The notes beneath the pieces are model-generated. The model saw only the letters and a list, made by a program, of their open reading frames with translations, did no database searches and was not told the origin of the DNA. A stretch of DNA of 60,309 bases, taken from JBDSEG01 sp039920165. Lineage in GTDB: Bacteria > Pseudomonadota > Gammaproteobacteria > Burkholderiales > Burkholderiaceae_C. This document shows positions 31,148 through 40,845 of the stretch, piece by piece. Position numbers and translations under genes: made by a program. Position 1 is the first letter of the stretch. The number at the start of each line of letters is the position of its first letter. The stretch is taken from assembly GCA_039920165.1 (NCBI GenBank), contig JBDSEG010000293.1, forward strand, positions 1-60,309, in the 5' to 3' direction.

Positions 31148-33895
31148 TCAGGGTAGATCGACACCGATGTCGATGCGCTGGCGCTCGCGCAGCGCGGCGC
31201 ACAGGCGCACCTCCTCGATCGTCTGTGCGAGTGCGCGCGGCCCGCCGTCGAGCGCGGCCACGCGCGACCCGAAGCGCTCCTGCAGCGCATCGGCCTCCGG
31301 CTCGCTGCACATATCGTCGGCATAGGCCCGCACCACCCGGACGGCGAACGGTGCGACGCGCGCCGCCACGCTGTCGAAATGCTCGACGATCCATTCGCGA
31401 ATGGCCGGGCGCGCGGCACGGTCACCGTCCTTTTCGCGGCGCAGCAGCAAAGGGATCTCGTTGCGGCGCAGCGCATCGGGGACGAGCACCAGCGCGCGCA
31501 GCCTCGCCTGCTGCGGCGGTTCGCGCGCCGCATTCAGGGCCGCCAGCAGATCGCCGCGCAGATTCGCGTCGGTGCTCGCCGCGAGCTGCGTCATGAGCGC
31601 TTCGAAGACATCGGCCGCGCCATCCTGCTGCAACGCCACCACGAGGGCCAGGCCGCGCACTTCGGCAGCCGCGGCATCGAGGTGCAGGCGGCCGTCTCCG
31701 GGCGCGGCATCGGCCGCGATCGGCAGCCCGAGCATGCGACGGCCTTGCAGGGCGAGCGTGGCGCGCAACTCGGGATCACGCCCTGCGCGCGCCAGCACGT
31801 GCATCAAGCGCAGGCGAAACAGCGCATCCGTCTCGGTTTCGCCCGGCCGCGGCACGCTGCCGAGAGCCGCCAGACGGGGGGCATATAGCCTGCGCAGCAG
31901 GCCGCGCAGGCTCGCCTCCTGGGCGGGGGTCGGGTCGAGATGGAGCAGCATCCACTCGATGGTCTCGGCCGGCGCGAGCGCCGTCTCCAGCGCCGGTGCC
32001 GCAGCCAGTCGCGTGCTGGCACGCAGGAAGCGCGGCACGTCGATCACGCCGGCGCTGAAAGCCGCGTCGATTGAGTCGGCATACGCGCGCTGCTCGCGCT
32101 CGTCCAGGCGATCGAAATTGGCTTCCAGCGCCGCCGCATCCTCGGCGCCGAGCGCGAAGCGGTAGTAGCCGGCGCCGCCCGCATTCGGCATGACCCAGGC
32201 CGGGCAACTCGGCGCCTTCAAGGCGAGCACGTTGCTGCTCGCGCCGACGAGGCTGCACTGCGATCCGCCACCGCCTTGCGCATCGCCCCAGCGCACGCAC
32301 ACCGGGACCCGCCACGCGCCCGCGCTCGACGCCGCCGAGCCGACCGGCAGGAAGCGCGACTGGACGATGCGCAACCGCGGCGCGGCGCCCTGCGGGCAGT
32401 CGAGCGCGACCTGCAGCATGGGCACGCCGGGCTGGTCGAGAAAGCTGCCGATCGCCGCGCGCAGCGCGGCCGGGTCGTCGCTCCGTGCCGCGAGCGAGGC
32501 GACCAGATCGGCGCTCGTCGCGTTGCCCCTCGCGTGCCGGTGCAGATAAGCCCGGATGCCGTTTCGAAAGCGATCCTCGCCCAGATAGCGCTCGAACATC
32601 GACAGCACCGCGGCGCCCTTGGCGTAGGTGATGCGATCGAACGCAGAAGCTACATCGGTCGACGCGCGAATGGGCTCGCGGATGCGCCGCGTCGCGGCCA
32701 GGCTGTCCTGCTCCATCGCGGCGAGCGTGCGGCCCTGCTGATACAGCTCGGGACGCCGGTCGGGCTGCAGCGTGCCGACGACCTTGGCTGACATCCAGGT
32801 CGCGAACGATTCGTTCAGCCACACGTCGTCCCACCACGGCATGGTGACGAGGTCGCCGAACCACTGGTGCGCGAGTTCGTGCGCGTGCACCGCATACGAC
32901 GCATAGCGCAGTGGCAGGTCGGAGTGCTCGTCGGCATACAGGAGCCGGTCGCGGTAGACGATGAGGCCGGGGTTTTCCATCGCGCCGTTGCCGAAGTCGG
33001 GCGCCGCCAACAGGTCGAGCTTGTCGAACGGATAGGCGATGCCGAAATAAGCCTCGAGCGCTGCCACGATCTCGGCCGTGCTACCCAGCATGTAGCGCAT
33101 GCGCGGGCCCTGGCCGCGCGGCGCGATGCCACGCAGCGCAACCGGCCGCGCGCGCACCGCGTTGGGCGGCAGGGGCTCTGCATCGACCACGTCCCAAGGC
33201 CCGACCGCAAAGGCGATCAGGTAGCTCGGCAGCGGCAGCGTGGTCGCGAAGACGAGCTCCTTCCAGCCCGGCGCAGCGGGCAGCGTGCGCAGCAGGCGCG
33301 TATTCGCCGCGCCCTGCATCGCCTCGGGAATGGTGAGACGGATATCCCACGGCTGCTTGAAGCTCGGCTCGTCGAAGGCCGGAAAGGCATGGCGGGCGCC
33401 GAGCGCTTCCATCTGCGTGAGCACGTAGTCCTCGTCGGCGGCGCGAGCCTTGTAGGCGCCCTGAAGCTGGCCGAAGGGTGCGTCGAAGGCGATCTCGATT
33501 CGCGCCCGCCCGGCGGCCATCCTGCGGGCTAGATCGAGGCGCAGCACGCCCGACGCATCGGCGCTCGTAACCGCCAAGGGCCTAGGCGCGCCGCCCTGCG
33601 GGGTGAGCGTGGCGCGCACGATGCGAAGCTCGCTGCCGTGCAGCCAGACCGTTCGCGTCGGCCGCGTCACGCGAACGTCGATTTGCACCTTGCCGCTGAA
33701 GCGTTCCTCGCGCGGGTCGACCGTGAGCGCGAGAACAACGTGGGTCGGCATGACGTTGCGTGGCAGCCGGCCGGCCGGCACCGGGATCGCCGCCTTGGTC
33801 ACGGCCGGCGCCTTGGTGGCGGGGAGCACGCTGCCCGGAACGAATGCGCCCGACAGCGCTACCAGGCAGGCGGCGAGGTGACGACGAAGGTCCAA
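31148..33895 (-). CDS. M1 family aminopeptidase, exported
   Basis: A 915-residue zinc metallopeptidase. The zinc site is H339-E340-x-x-H343 (HELAHQWFGD) with E362 (NESFATWM). The exopeptidase motif GAMEN is at 304-308, so it removes N-terminal residues. Residues 1-25 form a signal peptide ('AACLVALSGAFVPGSVLPA'), placing it in the periplasm or outside. The C-terminal half (about 570-900) is the ERAP1-like helical region of the family. The gene stands alone, facing the msrA gene convergently with a 73-bp gap. Confidence 0.93.
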   Translation of the reverse strand: MDLRRHLAACLVALSGAFVPGSVLPATKAPAVTKAAIPVPAGRLPRNVMPTHVVLALTVDPREERFSGKVQIDVRVTRPTRTVWLHGSELRIVRATLTPQGGAPRPLAVTSADASGVLRLDLARRMAAGRARIEIAFDAPFGQLQGAYKARAADEDYVLTQMEALGARHAFPAFDEPSFKQPWDIRLTIPEAMQGAANTRLLRTLPAAPGWKELVFATTLPLPSYLIAFAVGPWDVVDAEPLPPNAVRARPVALRGIAPRGQGPRMRYMLGSTAEIVAALEAYFGIAYPFDKLDLLAAPDFGNGAMENPGLIVYRDRLLYADEHSDLPLRYASYAVHAHELAHQWFGDLVTMPWWDDVWLNESFATWMSAKVVGTLQPDRRPELYQQGRTLAAMEQDSLAATRRIREPIRASTDVASAFDRITYAKGAAVLSMFERYLGEDRFRNGIRAYLHRHARGNATSADLVASLAARSDDPAALRAAIGSFLDQPGVPMLQVALDCPQGAAPRLRIVQSRFLPVGSAASSAGAWRVPVCVRWGDAQGGGGSQCSLVGASSNVLALKAPSCPAWVMPNAGGAGYYRFALGAEDAAALEANFDRLDEREQRAYADSIDAAFSAGVIDVPRFLRASTRLAAAPALETALAPAETIEWMLLHLDPTPAQEASLRGLLRRLYAPRLAALGSVPRPGETETDALFRLRLMHVLARAGRDPELRATLALQGRRMLGLPIAADAAPGDGRLHLDAAAAEVRGLALVVALQQDGAADVFEALMTQLAASTDANLRGDLLAALNAAREPPQQARLRALVLVPDALRRNEIPLLLRREKDGDRAARPAIREWIVEHFDSVAARVAPFAVRVVRAYADDMCSEPEADALQERFGSRVAALDGGPRALAQTIEEVRLCAALRERQRIDIGVDLP

Positions 33896-34006
33896 GGCGT
33901 CCTTTCAAGGCTACTGCGAAAACGGCAGTATCCCGCGCCGGCAGGCGGGCCGCCCCGAGACACTGGGACAGGGTGCGGCCTATCGGCGCCGGCACAATCT
34001 CGCCGC

Positions 34007-34948
34007 ATGAACGCTCCCCATCCGGAATTCCAGGTCCTGCCGCGCGACCTGTCGCCCTACCGCTCCGGCAATACCGGCATCGACTATGTGCACCGCTTCG
34101 AATCGGGCCGGCCCGGTCCGCACGTGATGGTCAATGCGCTCACCCACGGCAACGAGTTCTGCGGCATGGTCGCGGTCTGCCATCTGCTGGACACCGGCGT
34201 GCGGCCGAAGATCGGCACGCTCACGCTCAGCTTCGCCAACGTCGCCGCCTACGAGACCTTCGACCCCGCGCGACCGTTCGACAGCCGGCTCGTCACGCAC
34301 AACCTAAACCGCATCTGGTCGCCGACCTGGCTCGACGGCGCCGAGGACAGCGTCGAACTTCAGCGCGCCCGCGCCATGCGCCCGGCGGTGGCGGCGGCCG
34401 AGCACATCCTGGACATCCACTCGACGAGCCAGGATGTGATTCCGTTCTGGGTCTATCCCGCCTTCGAACGCAACGCCGCGGTCGCCAGCGCCCTGCCCAG
34501 GCCCGGTGTTCATCTGGTGATGCCGGCCGGCCTGGGCTCGGGCACGCCGCTGATCCAGCACGGCGCCCACGGCGATGGCGCATCGACCGCCGGCACGGCG
34601 CTGGTGGTCGAGTGCGGACAGCATTTCAAACAGGCGAGCGCCGATCTGGCGACTGCGGTCGCGCTCGATTTCCTCGGCCACTTCGGCCTCGTCGACCGGC
34701 CGGCGGCTGCGCCGATGCCAACTGCGTCGCGCCGCTTCGAGCTGCTGCGAACCCACGTCGTGCAGCACGCCGACTTCGCCTTCGCCCGACCGGTGGTCGG
34801 CTTCGAAACCTTTGCCGGCGACGAACTCATCGCCACCGACGGCCCGCTCGAGATCCGCGCGCCCTGCGACGACTGCACGATCTTCATGCCCACGCGCGAG
34901 CCGATCGTGGGGCGTGAAGGCGTCTATCTGACACGGCCGATCGGCTGA
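34007..34948 (+). CDS. Succinylglutamate desuccinylase/aspartoacylase family protein
   Basis: A 313-residue M14-type zinc hydrolase. The metal ligands are H and E in 'LTHGNEFCG' and H in 'ILDIHSTS'. It lacks the full set of residues needed to tell AstE from aspartoacylase. The family cleaves N-acyl-amino acids (N-succinylglutamate, N-acetylaspartate) or related amides. No arginine succinyltransferase pathway genes are adjacent, so the substrate stays open. Start ATG 34007 is immediately before the family sequence; longer upstream readings overlap the aminopeptidase leader region. Confidence 0.82.
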   Translation: MNAPHPEFQVLPRDLSPYRSGNTGIDYVHRFESGRPGPHVMVNALTHGNEFCGMVAVCHLLDTGVRPKIGTLTLSFANVAAYETFDPARPFDSRLVTHNLNRIWSPTWLDGAEDSVELQRARAMRPAVAAAEHILDIHSTSQDVIPFWVYPAFERNAAVASALPRPGVHLVMPAGLGSGTPLIQHGAHGDGASTAGTALVVECGQHFKQASADLATAVALDFLGHFGLVDRPAAAPMPTASRRFELLRTHVVQHADFAFARPVVGFETFAGDELIATDGPLEIRAPCDDCTIFMPTREPIVGREGVYLTRPIG

Positions 34949-34973
34949 AGACCGCCGCGCACCCGGACACGGT

Positions 34974-35486
34974 TCAAGCCGGCCCTCGGAACCCGCTCTC
35001 GATCCAGGCCGAGGCACTTCGCACGTTCAGACGGAACGCGGGATCGACGCCGACCCGCGCCAGTTCGTCGCCCGCCGCATCGAATGCGCTCAGCTGGGCG
35101 CGTGCATCCTCATCGCCGGCCTCGATATCCAGCCTGACCTCGATACGGCCGGCGCCCGCCGTGACGGTGACGCTGCGGTGCCGTGCCGCATGATCTTGCT
35201 GCTCGTGGCGCCGCAGCACCTCGGCGGCGGTCTTCACGAGCGTCAGAAAGGCCGACTGGTCGAGCGGCTTCGGGTTCTTCTTGTCGCGCCCCATGGTCCA
35301 CGGCCCGACCAGCGCCGGCTCGGCTTCGCCATCCTTCACCATCTCGACCGCCCAGCCCTCGTCGTCCTCGTTCTTCACCACCCGCGCGGTCCAGCCGGTA
35401 TCGCGCCAGAGGCGGGCTTCGTTGACGGCGGCAGGGGCGTCGGGGTCGGTTTCGGTCATCCGCCAATTGTCGTTCAGCGTCGTCAT
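34974..35486 (-). CDS. Conserved hypothetical protein
   Basis: A 170-residue soluble, acidic protein with no recognised domain. It contains 'EARLWRDTGWTARVVKNEDDEGW' (read in two parts), 'MVKDGEAEPALVGPWTMGRDKKNPKPL' and 'FLTLVKTAAEVLRRHEQQ'. Similar uncharacterised proteins occur in Burkholderiales. An alternative ATG lies 9 codons in (35459), where the conserved part may begin. It lies 10 bp from the TPR gene end and 25 bp from the desuccinylase-like gene. No function can be assigned. Confidence 0.6.
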   Translation of the reverse strand: MTTLNDNWRMTETDPDAPAAVNEARLWRDTGWTARVVKNEDDEGWAVEMVKDGEAEPALVGPWTMGRDKKNPKPLDQSAFLTLVKTAAEVLRRHEQQDHAARHRSVTVTAGAGRIEVRLDIEAGDEDARAQLSAFDAAGDELARVGVDPAFRLNVRSASAWIESGFRGPA

Positions 35487-35496
35487 CGGAGCCCGG

Positions 35497-37341
35497 TCAT
35501 AACCGGGTCAGATCCGGTCCCCCGCTCGGGCCGAACCAGGCCCGGGCGTACGACCGCCGCGCCGCCGCTTCGGCGTTGCGGTCGCCTTTTTGCCGGTACA
35601 CCTCGGCCAGCCCCGCGAGTGCCCAACCGTTGTTGCGAACGCGGGCCAGCGAATCGCGGAACGCGCGTTCGGCATCGTCGAGCCGGCCTTGGCGCAGCCG
35701 CACGCCGCCGAGCGACTGGCGCACCGGGTAATACCAGTACGGCGGCTCGGTATAGCTCAGACCGTCCTCAAGCGCGATCGCTTCCTCGTAGGCCTTGCCG
35801 GCGCCGTTCAGGTCGCCGGCCGCGTCGGCGATCCGGCCGGCGGCGACCAGCCGCGCGGTCTGCAGGATCGCCTTCGCCGGCACGCCCCACGCGTCATAGG
35901 GTTTGAAATCGGCCTTCGCTTCAAGCTCGGCGATGGCAGCGGTCTCGGTGCGTGCCGCGGCGGCGTCCTTCTTTCGCGCCAGCGCCACCGCACGCGCGTA
36001 GTGGCGCATCGCTCGAACGAGCACGAGTTGATCGTCGGGCGCGGCGAGCGACAGGACCGTGTCGGGATCGGCGAACTGGAGCTGCGTGGTGTAGGGCGCG
36101 GCCTTCACCGGCTCCATGATCTGGAACTCTTTTGCGAGTTCGTCGGGAACCGAAGCGTCGAGCTTCTTGGCCGCGTCGATCGCGGTCGCGGCGTCGCCAC
36201 CCATCTGCGCCGAGACCATCACGAAGTGGATGTTGTGCGGGTAGTACGCGCCCCTGTACATCGGGTCCGAGGGCGAGGTCTTGAAATATTTCTCGTCGAT
36301 GGCCACCGCGCGCTTGTTGGTATCGAGCGAGCGCCGGTACTGGCCGACGCGGTAGTAGATGTGCGCCGGCATGTGCACGACGTGGCCAGCGCCCGGCATC
36401 AGCGCACCGAGCCGCTCGGCAAACGGCAGCGCGCGTTCGGGCGTGGTCGAGGCCTCCACCGCATGAATGTAGAGATGGATCGCGCCGGCGTGGGTCGGGT
36501 TGCGCCGGAGCACCGTCTCGAGGTCCGAGACGATCTCGGCACCGCGCCCTTTCGGCATCGCGCCGCCGGGCTCCCAGTAGTCCCACGGCTGGGTGTCCAT
36601 GGCGCTTTCGACGTACAGCGTGCGCACGGTATCGTCGCCCGGGAAGCGCTTTGCGACCTGTTTCATCGCATCGGCATACGCCGCGTCGAGAACCGCCCGC
36701 TCGGCCTTCGGGTCGTCCGAATAGCGCTGCTGAAGCGCCTCGATCAGAGCCCGCTCCCTGGCGCCGGCACGATCCTTCAGCGCAACCGCTTTCGCGAGCG
36801 CGGCAAGCGCCGGCGCATTCGCCGGCGCCATCATCGGCGCGTTGATATTCGGGCCGAGCACCAGCGCCTCGCCCCAGAAGCAGGCCGCGCAATGGGGGTC
36901 GAGCTGCTGCGCCGTCTGGAAAGCGCGTTGCGCCTCGGCGTGGTTGAACCCGAAGGCCAGCCGCAATCCCTGGTTGAAATAGGTCTGCGCCCGCGGCTGG
37001 CGCGTGGTGATTCGCCAGGACAGGTTGCCAAGGTCGGGGTACAGCGGCACGGCACCGACCGCAGCCTGCATCGGTTGCGGCTGGAACGGCGCCGTCTCGG
37101 TCTTCGCCACGGCAAGGAGCAGTCGATACGGCTTTGGCTTCGCGACGCCGAACATCGGCCCGCAGCCGCTCGCACCGCCGCCGTCGAGCAGCGGGTCGAA
37201 AGTGGGATCGGCGGCAGTAGCTGCGGCGGTGCGGCCGACGCTGCGGCGGTCGGCGACCGACAGGCTGGCCAGCAGCAAACCGGCGGCGGCCAGCGCCAGC
37301 GCCAAGCGGCGCAGCGAACGATGCGTGGGGTGTGGCAGCAC
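35497..37341 (-). CDS. Exported tetratricopeptide-repeat protein
   Basis: About 614 residues starting at a GTG that has a strong AAGGAGG 8 bases before it; the frame's earlier ATG has none, so the GTG is chosen. A signal-like hydrophobic stretch ('LALALAAAGLLLASLS') occupies residues 8-25. Repeated helical pairs follow: 'YFNQGLRLAFGFNHAEAQRAFQTAQQLDP' at about 125-155, further ones mid-chain, and 'GWALAGLAEVYRQKGDRNAEAAARRSY' near the C-terminus. Two cysteines near 'CAACFWGEALVLG' resemble a haem or metal motif without the CxxCH histidine. TPR proteins mediate protein contacts; the partner is unknown. Confidence 0.82.
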   Translation of the reverse strand: MLPHPTHRSLRRLALALAAAGLLLASLSVADRRSVGRTAAATAADPTFDPLLDGGGASGCGPMFGVAKPKPYRLLLAVAKTETAPFQPQPMQAAVGAVPLYPDLGNLSWRITTRQPRAQTYFNQGLRLAFGFNHAEAQRAFQTAQQLDPHCAACFWGEALVLGPNINAPMMAPANAPALAALAKAVALKDRAGARERALIEALQQRYSDDPKAERAVLDAAYADAMKQVAKRFPGDDTVRTLYVESAMDTQPWDYWEPGGAMPKGRGAEIVSDLETVLRRNPTHAGAIHLYIHAVEASTTPERALPFAERLGALMPGAGHVVHMPAHIYYRVGQYRRSLDTNKRAVAIDEKYFKTSPSDPMYRGAYYPHNIHFVMVSAQMGGDAATAIDAAKKLDASVPDELAKEFQIMEPVKAAPYTTQLQFADPDTVLSLAAPDDQLVLVRAMRHYARAVALARKKDAAAARTETAAIAELEAKADFKPYDAWGVPAKAILQTARLVAAGRIADAAGDLNGAGKAYEEAIALEDGLSYTEPPYWYYPVRQSLGGVRLRQGRLDDAERAFRDSLARVRNNGWALAGLAEVYRQKGDRNAEAAARRSYARAWFGPSGGPDLTRL

Positions 37342-37460
37342 GGTACAGCCCTCCTTGAACGGGGTGCGACGGTCAAACTCGCAGGTGCCCTGCCGGCGGG
37401 ACCGGACCGTCTCAACGGGTCCCGAGGCATTACTGAAGCGTTGGTCGTCCTGCATTCGCG

Positions 37461-37628
37461 ATGCTGACACCGGCGAAGCCGCAGCGCAATGCGGCGTCGG
37501 GGCCCGCGTTCCGCGTTGCCAGCTTGATCAGGATGACCATCGGGTTGCCGTCGGCACTGGTGCAGCGCCTGATCGACCGCGACCTGATGACGAGGATCGT
37601 CAACGAGTCGGGCATCACGCGCGAGTAA
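37461..37628 (+). CDS. Small ORF, possible gene remnant
   Basis: A 55-residue reading frame from ATG 37461 to TAA 37628, with normal-looking codon use and the helix-like end 'ALVQRLIDRDLMTRIVNES'. It lies alone in the 306-bp gap between the TPR gene and the hlyD-like gene, both on the opposite strand. No family is recognised and no ribosome binding site stands out. It may be a small protein or a fragment of a lost gene. Confidence 0.25.
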   Translation: MLTPAKPQRNAASGPAFRVASLIRMTIGLPSALVQRLIDRDLMTRIVNESGITRE

Positions 37629-37647
37629 TGCGGCGCGCAGCGGGCTT

Positions 37648-38994
37648 TCAGCGCTCGCGCCCCGCCCGCCTCAGCACCTGCGTCACCGGCTCGACCAGAT
37701 ACTGCAGCGGCGTGCGCTCGTCGCCCTTGATATACACCTCGGCCGGCATGCCGGCCTGCAGCTTGATCTCGCCGGACTGTGCGAGCGAGCCGGCGTCGGC
37801 CTCGACCAGCGCGACGTAGTACGGTTGACCGGTGTTGCGGTCGACGGTGCGGTCGGGTGCGACGTAGAAGACCTTGCCTTCGACGAGGCGCGTCGTGCGG
37901 TACTGGAACGCGGTGAAGCGGATGTCGGCGCGCTGGCCCTGCGCGACCCGTCCCACATCCTCGGTGCGCAGATGCGCCTCGACAACCAGGCGCGGGTCGG
38001 TCGGCACGATATCGGCTATCGGTTCGCGCGGCGAGATCACGCTTCCCGGCGTCGTGAACTTGAGGTTGATGACCGCGCCCGCGACCGGTGCGGTGATGAC
38101 CTGGCGGGTCGAGGCGTCGAGCGTCTTGCGCTGCTCCTGCTGGATCTCGGCCAACCGCGCCGCGCTCACCTTCAGCTGGTCGCTCGCCTGCTGGCGGTAG
38201 TCGCCCTCGAGCGACTTGATGCGCAGGTCGGCGTCGAGCAGGCGCTGTTCGGCACGCGCCAGTTCGGAGCGCCGTTCCTCGAGCTTGACTCCGTAGTCGG
38301 CCACGGTCGCCTCGAGCTGCGAGATGCGGGTGGCCGAAATGAAGCCATCGTTCAGCAAGCGACGGTTGGTCTCGAGTTCGGCCTTCTGGTGGCCGAGCGA
38401 TTCGCCGGCCTGGGTGATCTGCGCCCGCAGCGCCGCTGCCTCCTGCACCACCTTTGCCTGCTGCGAACGCAGCAGCACCGACTGCCCGACGAGTGCGCCC
38501 CGCCGCGCGGCGAACAGCGCCTGCTCCTTGGTGACTTGCTCGGCCACGCGCGGATCGGCCTTGGCCGCCGTCGTCACGTCGGGCGGGAAAAGCAGCATGG
38601 GCGCCGAGAGCTGCTCGGCCTCGAGCCGCGCCAGGCTCGCGCGTTCGACCGCGACCCGATAGTCGAGCCGGTTCAGGTCGGCCGCGACCGCGACATCACC
38701 CAACACCAGCAACGGCTCGCCCTGCGCGACGCGCTGGCCGTCGCGCACCTTGACCTCGCGAACCGTCCCGCCCTCGGCGTGCTGAACCACGCGGCGGTCG
38801 AGATCGACCTTGACGAAAGCGCTGGCGACCACCGCCGCCGACAACGGCGCGAGCGCCAGCCAGGCGCCGACCGGCAGCAGCCCGAGCAGCAGCACCGCGC
38901 CGGCACGACGCGCCAGCCGGCGCGCATCGGCGAGTTGTTCATCGAGCGGCGACAAGGTCACCACGGTATGCAGTCCCAGGACGTCGGCGCTCAC
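37648..38994 (-). CDS. Type I secretion membrane-fusion protein (HlyD family)
   Basis: A 448-residue adaptor. One membrane anchor (residues about 30-52, 'LARRAGAVLLLGLLPVGAWLAL') is followed by a lipoyl-like half ('VVQHAEGGTVREVKVRDGQRVAQGEPLL', in parts), a long coiled coil (about 115-300), the second lipoyl half with 'VITAPVAGAVINLKFTT', and a beta-barrel C-terminus. It bridges the inner-membrane exporter and an outer-membrane TolC channel. It starts at a GTG that overlaps the stop of the ABC exporter (GTGA). No TolC gene is in the window, so the outer channel must be encoded elsewhere. Confidence 0.9.
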   Translation of the reverse strand: MSADVLGLHTVVTLSPLDEQLADARRLARRAGAVLLLGLLPVGAWLALAPLSAAVVASAFVKVDLDRRVVQHAEGGTVREVKVRDGQRVAQGEPLLVLGDVAVAADLNRLDYRVAVERASLARLEAEQLSAPMLLFPPDVTTAAKADPRVAEQVTKEQALFAARRGALVGQSVLLRSQQAKVVQEAAALRAQITQAGESLGHQKAELETNRRLLNDGFISATRISQLEATVADYGVKLEERRSELARAEQRLLDADLRIKSLEGDYRQQASDQLKVSAARLAEIQQEQRKTLDASTRQVITAPVAGAVINLKFTTPGSVISPREPIADIVPTDPRLVVEAHLRTEDVGRVAQGQRADIRFTAFQYRTTRLVEGKVFYVAPDRTVDRNTGQPYYVALVEADAGSLAQSGEIKLQAGMPAEVYIKGDERTPLQYLVEPVTQVLRRAGRER

Positions 38995-40733
38995 GAGACC
39001 TTCTCCATCGGCGCCGCGCGCGGCAGATTGACCACCTGCGCACCGCCCGCGACGGCCGCCGCCTTGGTCTGCATCGCCCGCATGACCTCGGCCACGCTGC
39101 CGTAGAGCGTGACCTTGCCGGACTCGAGGACGAGCATCTTGTCGACGTGCTGGGTGAGCGTCGAGCGGTGCGTCACGACGACCACCGTGACCTCGCCGCG
39201 CAGCCCCTTCAGGCACTCGGCCAGCGCCTGTTCGCCGGCGCCGTCGAGGTTGGCATTGGGTTCGTCAAGCACCACCAGCCGCGGATCGCCATACAGCGCG
39301 CGCGCCAGCGCGATGCGCTGGCGTTGGCCGGGCGAGACGATGGCCGACTGCGGATCGATGAAGGTGTCGTAGCCCTGCGGCAGCGTGAGGATGAGCTCGT
39401 GCACATGCGCGCGCTGTGCGGCGCGAACCACCTGCGCCGAATCGACCGGGCCAAGCCGCGCGATGTTCTCGGCCACGCTGGCGGGGAAGAGCTCGACATC
39501 CTGCGGCACGTAGCCGAGCCAGGGTCCGAGGTCTTCGCGCGGCCACTGCGCGAGGTCGGCCTGGTCGAGCCGCACACTGCCCGCGCTCGGCGCCCACACG
39601 CCGGTCAAGAGCCGCACCAACGTCGACTTGCCGGCACCGCTGGCGCTGACGATGGCGAGCGACTCGCCCGCTTCGAGCGCAAGCGACACGCCGGCCAGCA
39701 GCAGTCGCTCGCCCTGCGGCGCGCGGTAGACCAGGTTGTGCGCGACGAGCGCACCGGTCGGCGCCGGCAGCGACATGCGCAGAGGCTGCGCCTCGGCCGC
39801 ATCGAGCAACGCGACCAGGCGGCGGAACGCGGCACGCCCTTCGGCCAGGATGCGCCAGCTGCCGACGATCTGCTCGACCGGCGCGAGCGCGCGGCCGAGC
39901 AAGGTGGTGGTCGCGATCATCACGCCGGCGGTCGCCTCGCCGCTGACGACGAGCCAGGCGCCGAGTGCGAGCATGAGCACCTGGACCGCCTGGCGCACCG
40001 TGCGCGTGAGCGCCGCCATCGCCACCGACTTGGCGGCGGTCGGTTGCTGCAGCGCCGTGACCTCCGCGTTCTTCGATCGCCAGCGCGCGATCAGCGCATC
40101 GGTCATGCCGAGCGTCTGCGCGACCTCGGCGTTGTGCAGCGAGGCCTCGAGATAGCGCGTCGCGCCGGCAGCGGTCTTCTGCAGCGACTCGATATCGCGT
40201 CGGGTGACGAGGTCGTTGACGATCGCGAGCGTGAGCATCAGCAGCGCCGCGCCGAGCGCGGCGAAACCCAGCAGCGGATGCGCAAGCCAGATCACCGCCG
40301 CATACACCACCACCCACGGCGCATCGAAGAGCGCGAGCAGGCCCTGCGCCGAGAACAACGCGCGCAGCGAGCCGACATCACGCAGACTCTCGCCCGAACC
40401 GCGACCGTTGCGGCGCGCGCCCTGCGCGACGACGATCTTCGTCACCGCCGGCGACAGCGCCTCGGCCACGATGTTGCCGGCCACGCCCTGCAGGCGAGCA
40501 CGCAGATGATCGAGCGCGAACAGCAGCGCGAGCGCGATGCCGGCACCGATCAGCAGCACCGCCAGCGTCGCCCCGCTCTGGCTCGACAGCACCCGGTCGA
40601 AGACCTGCAGCATGAACAGCGCCGGGACGAGCAGGAGCAGGTTGACGAAGAAGGACAGGCCTGCAACGTGGAGGAGCGGGCGGCGCAGCACGCCCAACAG
40701 TAATTTCATCGGCAACCCCGGGAATCTAATCAT
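38991..40733 (-). CDS. Type I secretion ABC transporter (PrtD-type)
   Basis: A 580-residue permease-ATPase. Residues about 15-290 are the membrane domain (several hydrophobic stretches, e.g. 'GATLAVLLIGAGIALALLF'). From about 325 the ATPase follows: Walker A 'SGAGKST' near residue 362, the signature variant 'VSPGQRQRIALARAL' near 465 and Walker B 'LVVLDEPNANLD'. No C39 peptidase domain is present, as in exporters of uncleaved RTX proteins. It lies between the RTX/VCBS adhesin gene and the adaptor gene on the same strand, so the adhesin is the likely cargo. A second ATG 8 codons in is an equally possible start. Confidence 0.92.
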   Translation of the reverse strand: MIRFPGLPMKLLLGVLRRPLLHVAGLSFFVNLLLLVPALFMLQVFDRVLSSQSGATLAVLLIGAGIALALLFALDHLRARLQGVAGNIVAEALSPAVTKIVVAQGARRNGRGSGESLRDVGSLRALFSAQGLLALFDAPWVVVYAAVIWLAHPLLGFAALGAALLMLTLAIVNDLVTRRDIESLQKTAAGATRYLEASLHNAEVAQTLGMTDALIARWRSKNAEVTALQQPTAAKSVAMAALTRTVRQAVQVLMLALGAWLVVSGEATAGVMIATTTLLGRALAPVEQIVGSWRILAEGRAAFRRLVALLDAAEAQPLRMSLPAPTGALVAHNLVYRAPQGERLLLAGVSLALEAGESLAIVSASGAGKSTLVRLLTGVWAPSAGSVRLDQADLAQWPREDLGPWLGYVPQDVELFPASVAENIARLGPVDSAQVVRAAQRAHVHELILTLPQGYDTFIDPQSAIVSPGQRQRIALARALYGDPRLVVLDEPNANLDGAGEQALAECLKGLRGEVTVVVVTHRSTLTQHVDKMLVLESGKVTLYGSVAEVMRAMQTKAAAVAGGAQVVNLPRAAPMEKVS

Positions 40734-40804
40734 CCTACCGCCCCACTTCGCAGGCGGGGCGGCAGGATTGCACGCCAGCTTCGAGCAGTTGAAGTAACAC
40801 GCCG

Positions 40805-40823
40805 ATGAGGGGACCCCTCATCA
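40805..40823 (-). terminator. Intercistronic hairpin between adhesin and exporter genes
   Basis: A 19-nt perfect palindrome, GATGAGGGG-A-CCCCTCATC on the plus strand, 22 bp after the adhesin stop codon and 72 bp before the exporter start. It has no T-run. It may reduce read-through or protect the adhesin mRNA, giving more cargo than exporter, as known in other type I loci. Confidence 0.55.
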
Positions 40824-40845
40824 CGGTCCCCCAGGATTTGGAAGC

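Noticed and set aside
35492..35507. A terminator hairpin at the TPR gene end (CCCGGT/ACCGGG)
   Set aside because: Only a 6-bp stem overlapping the stop codon, with no T-run; too weak to call.
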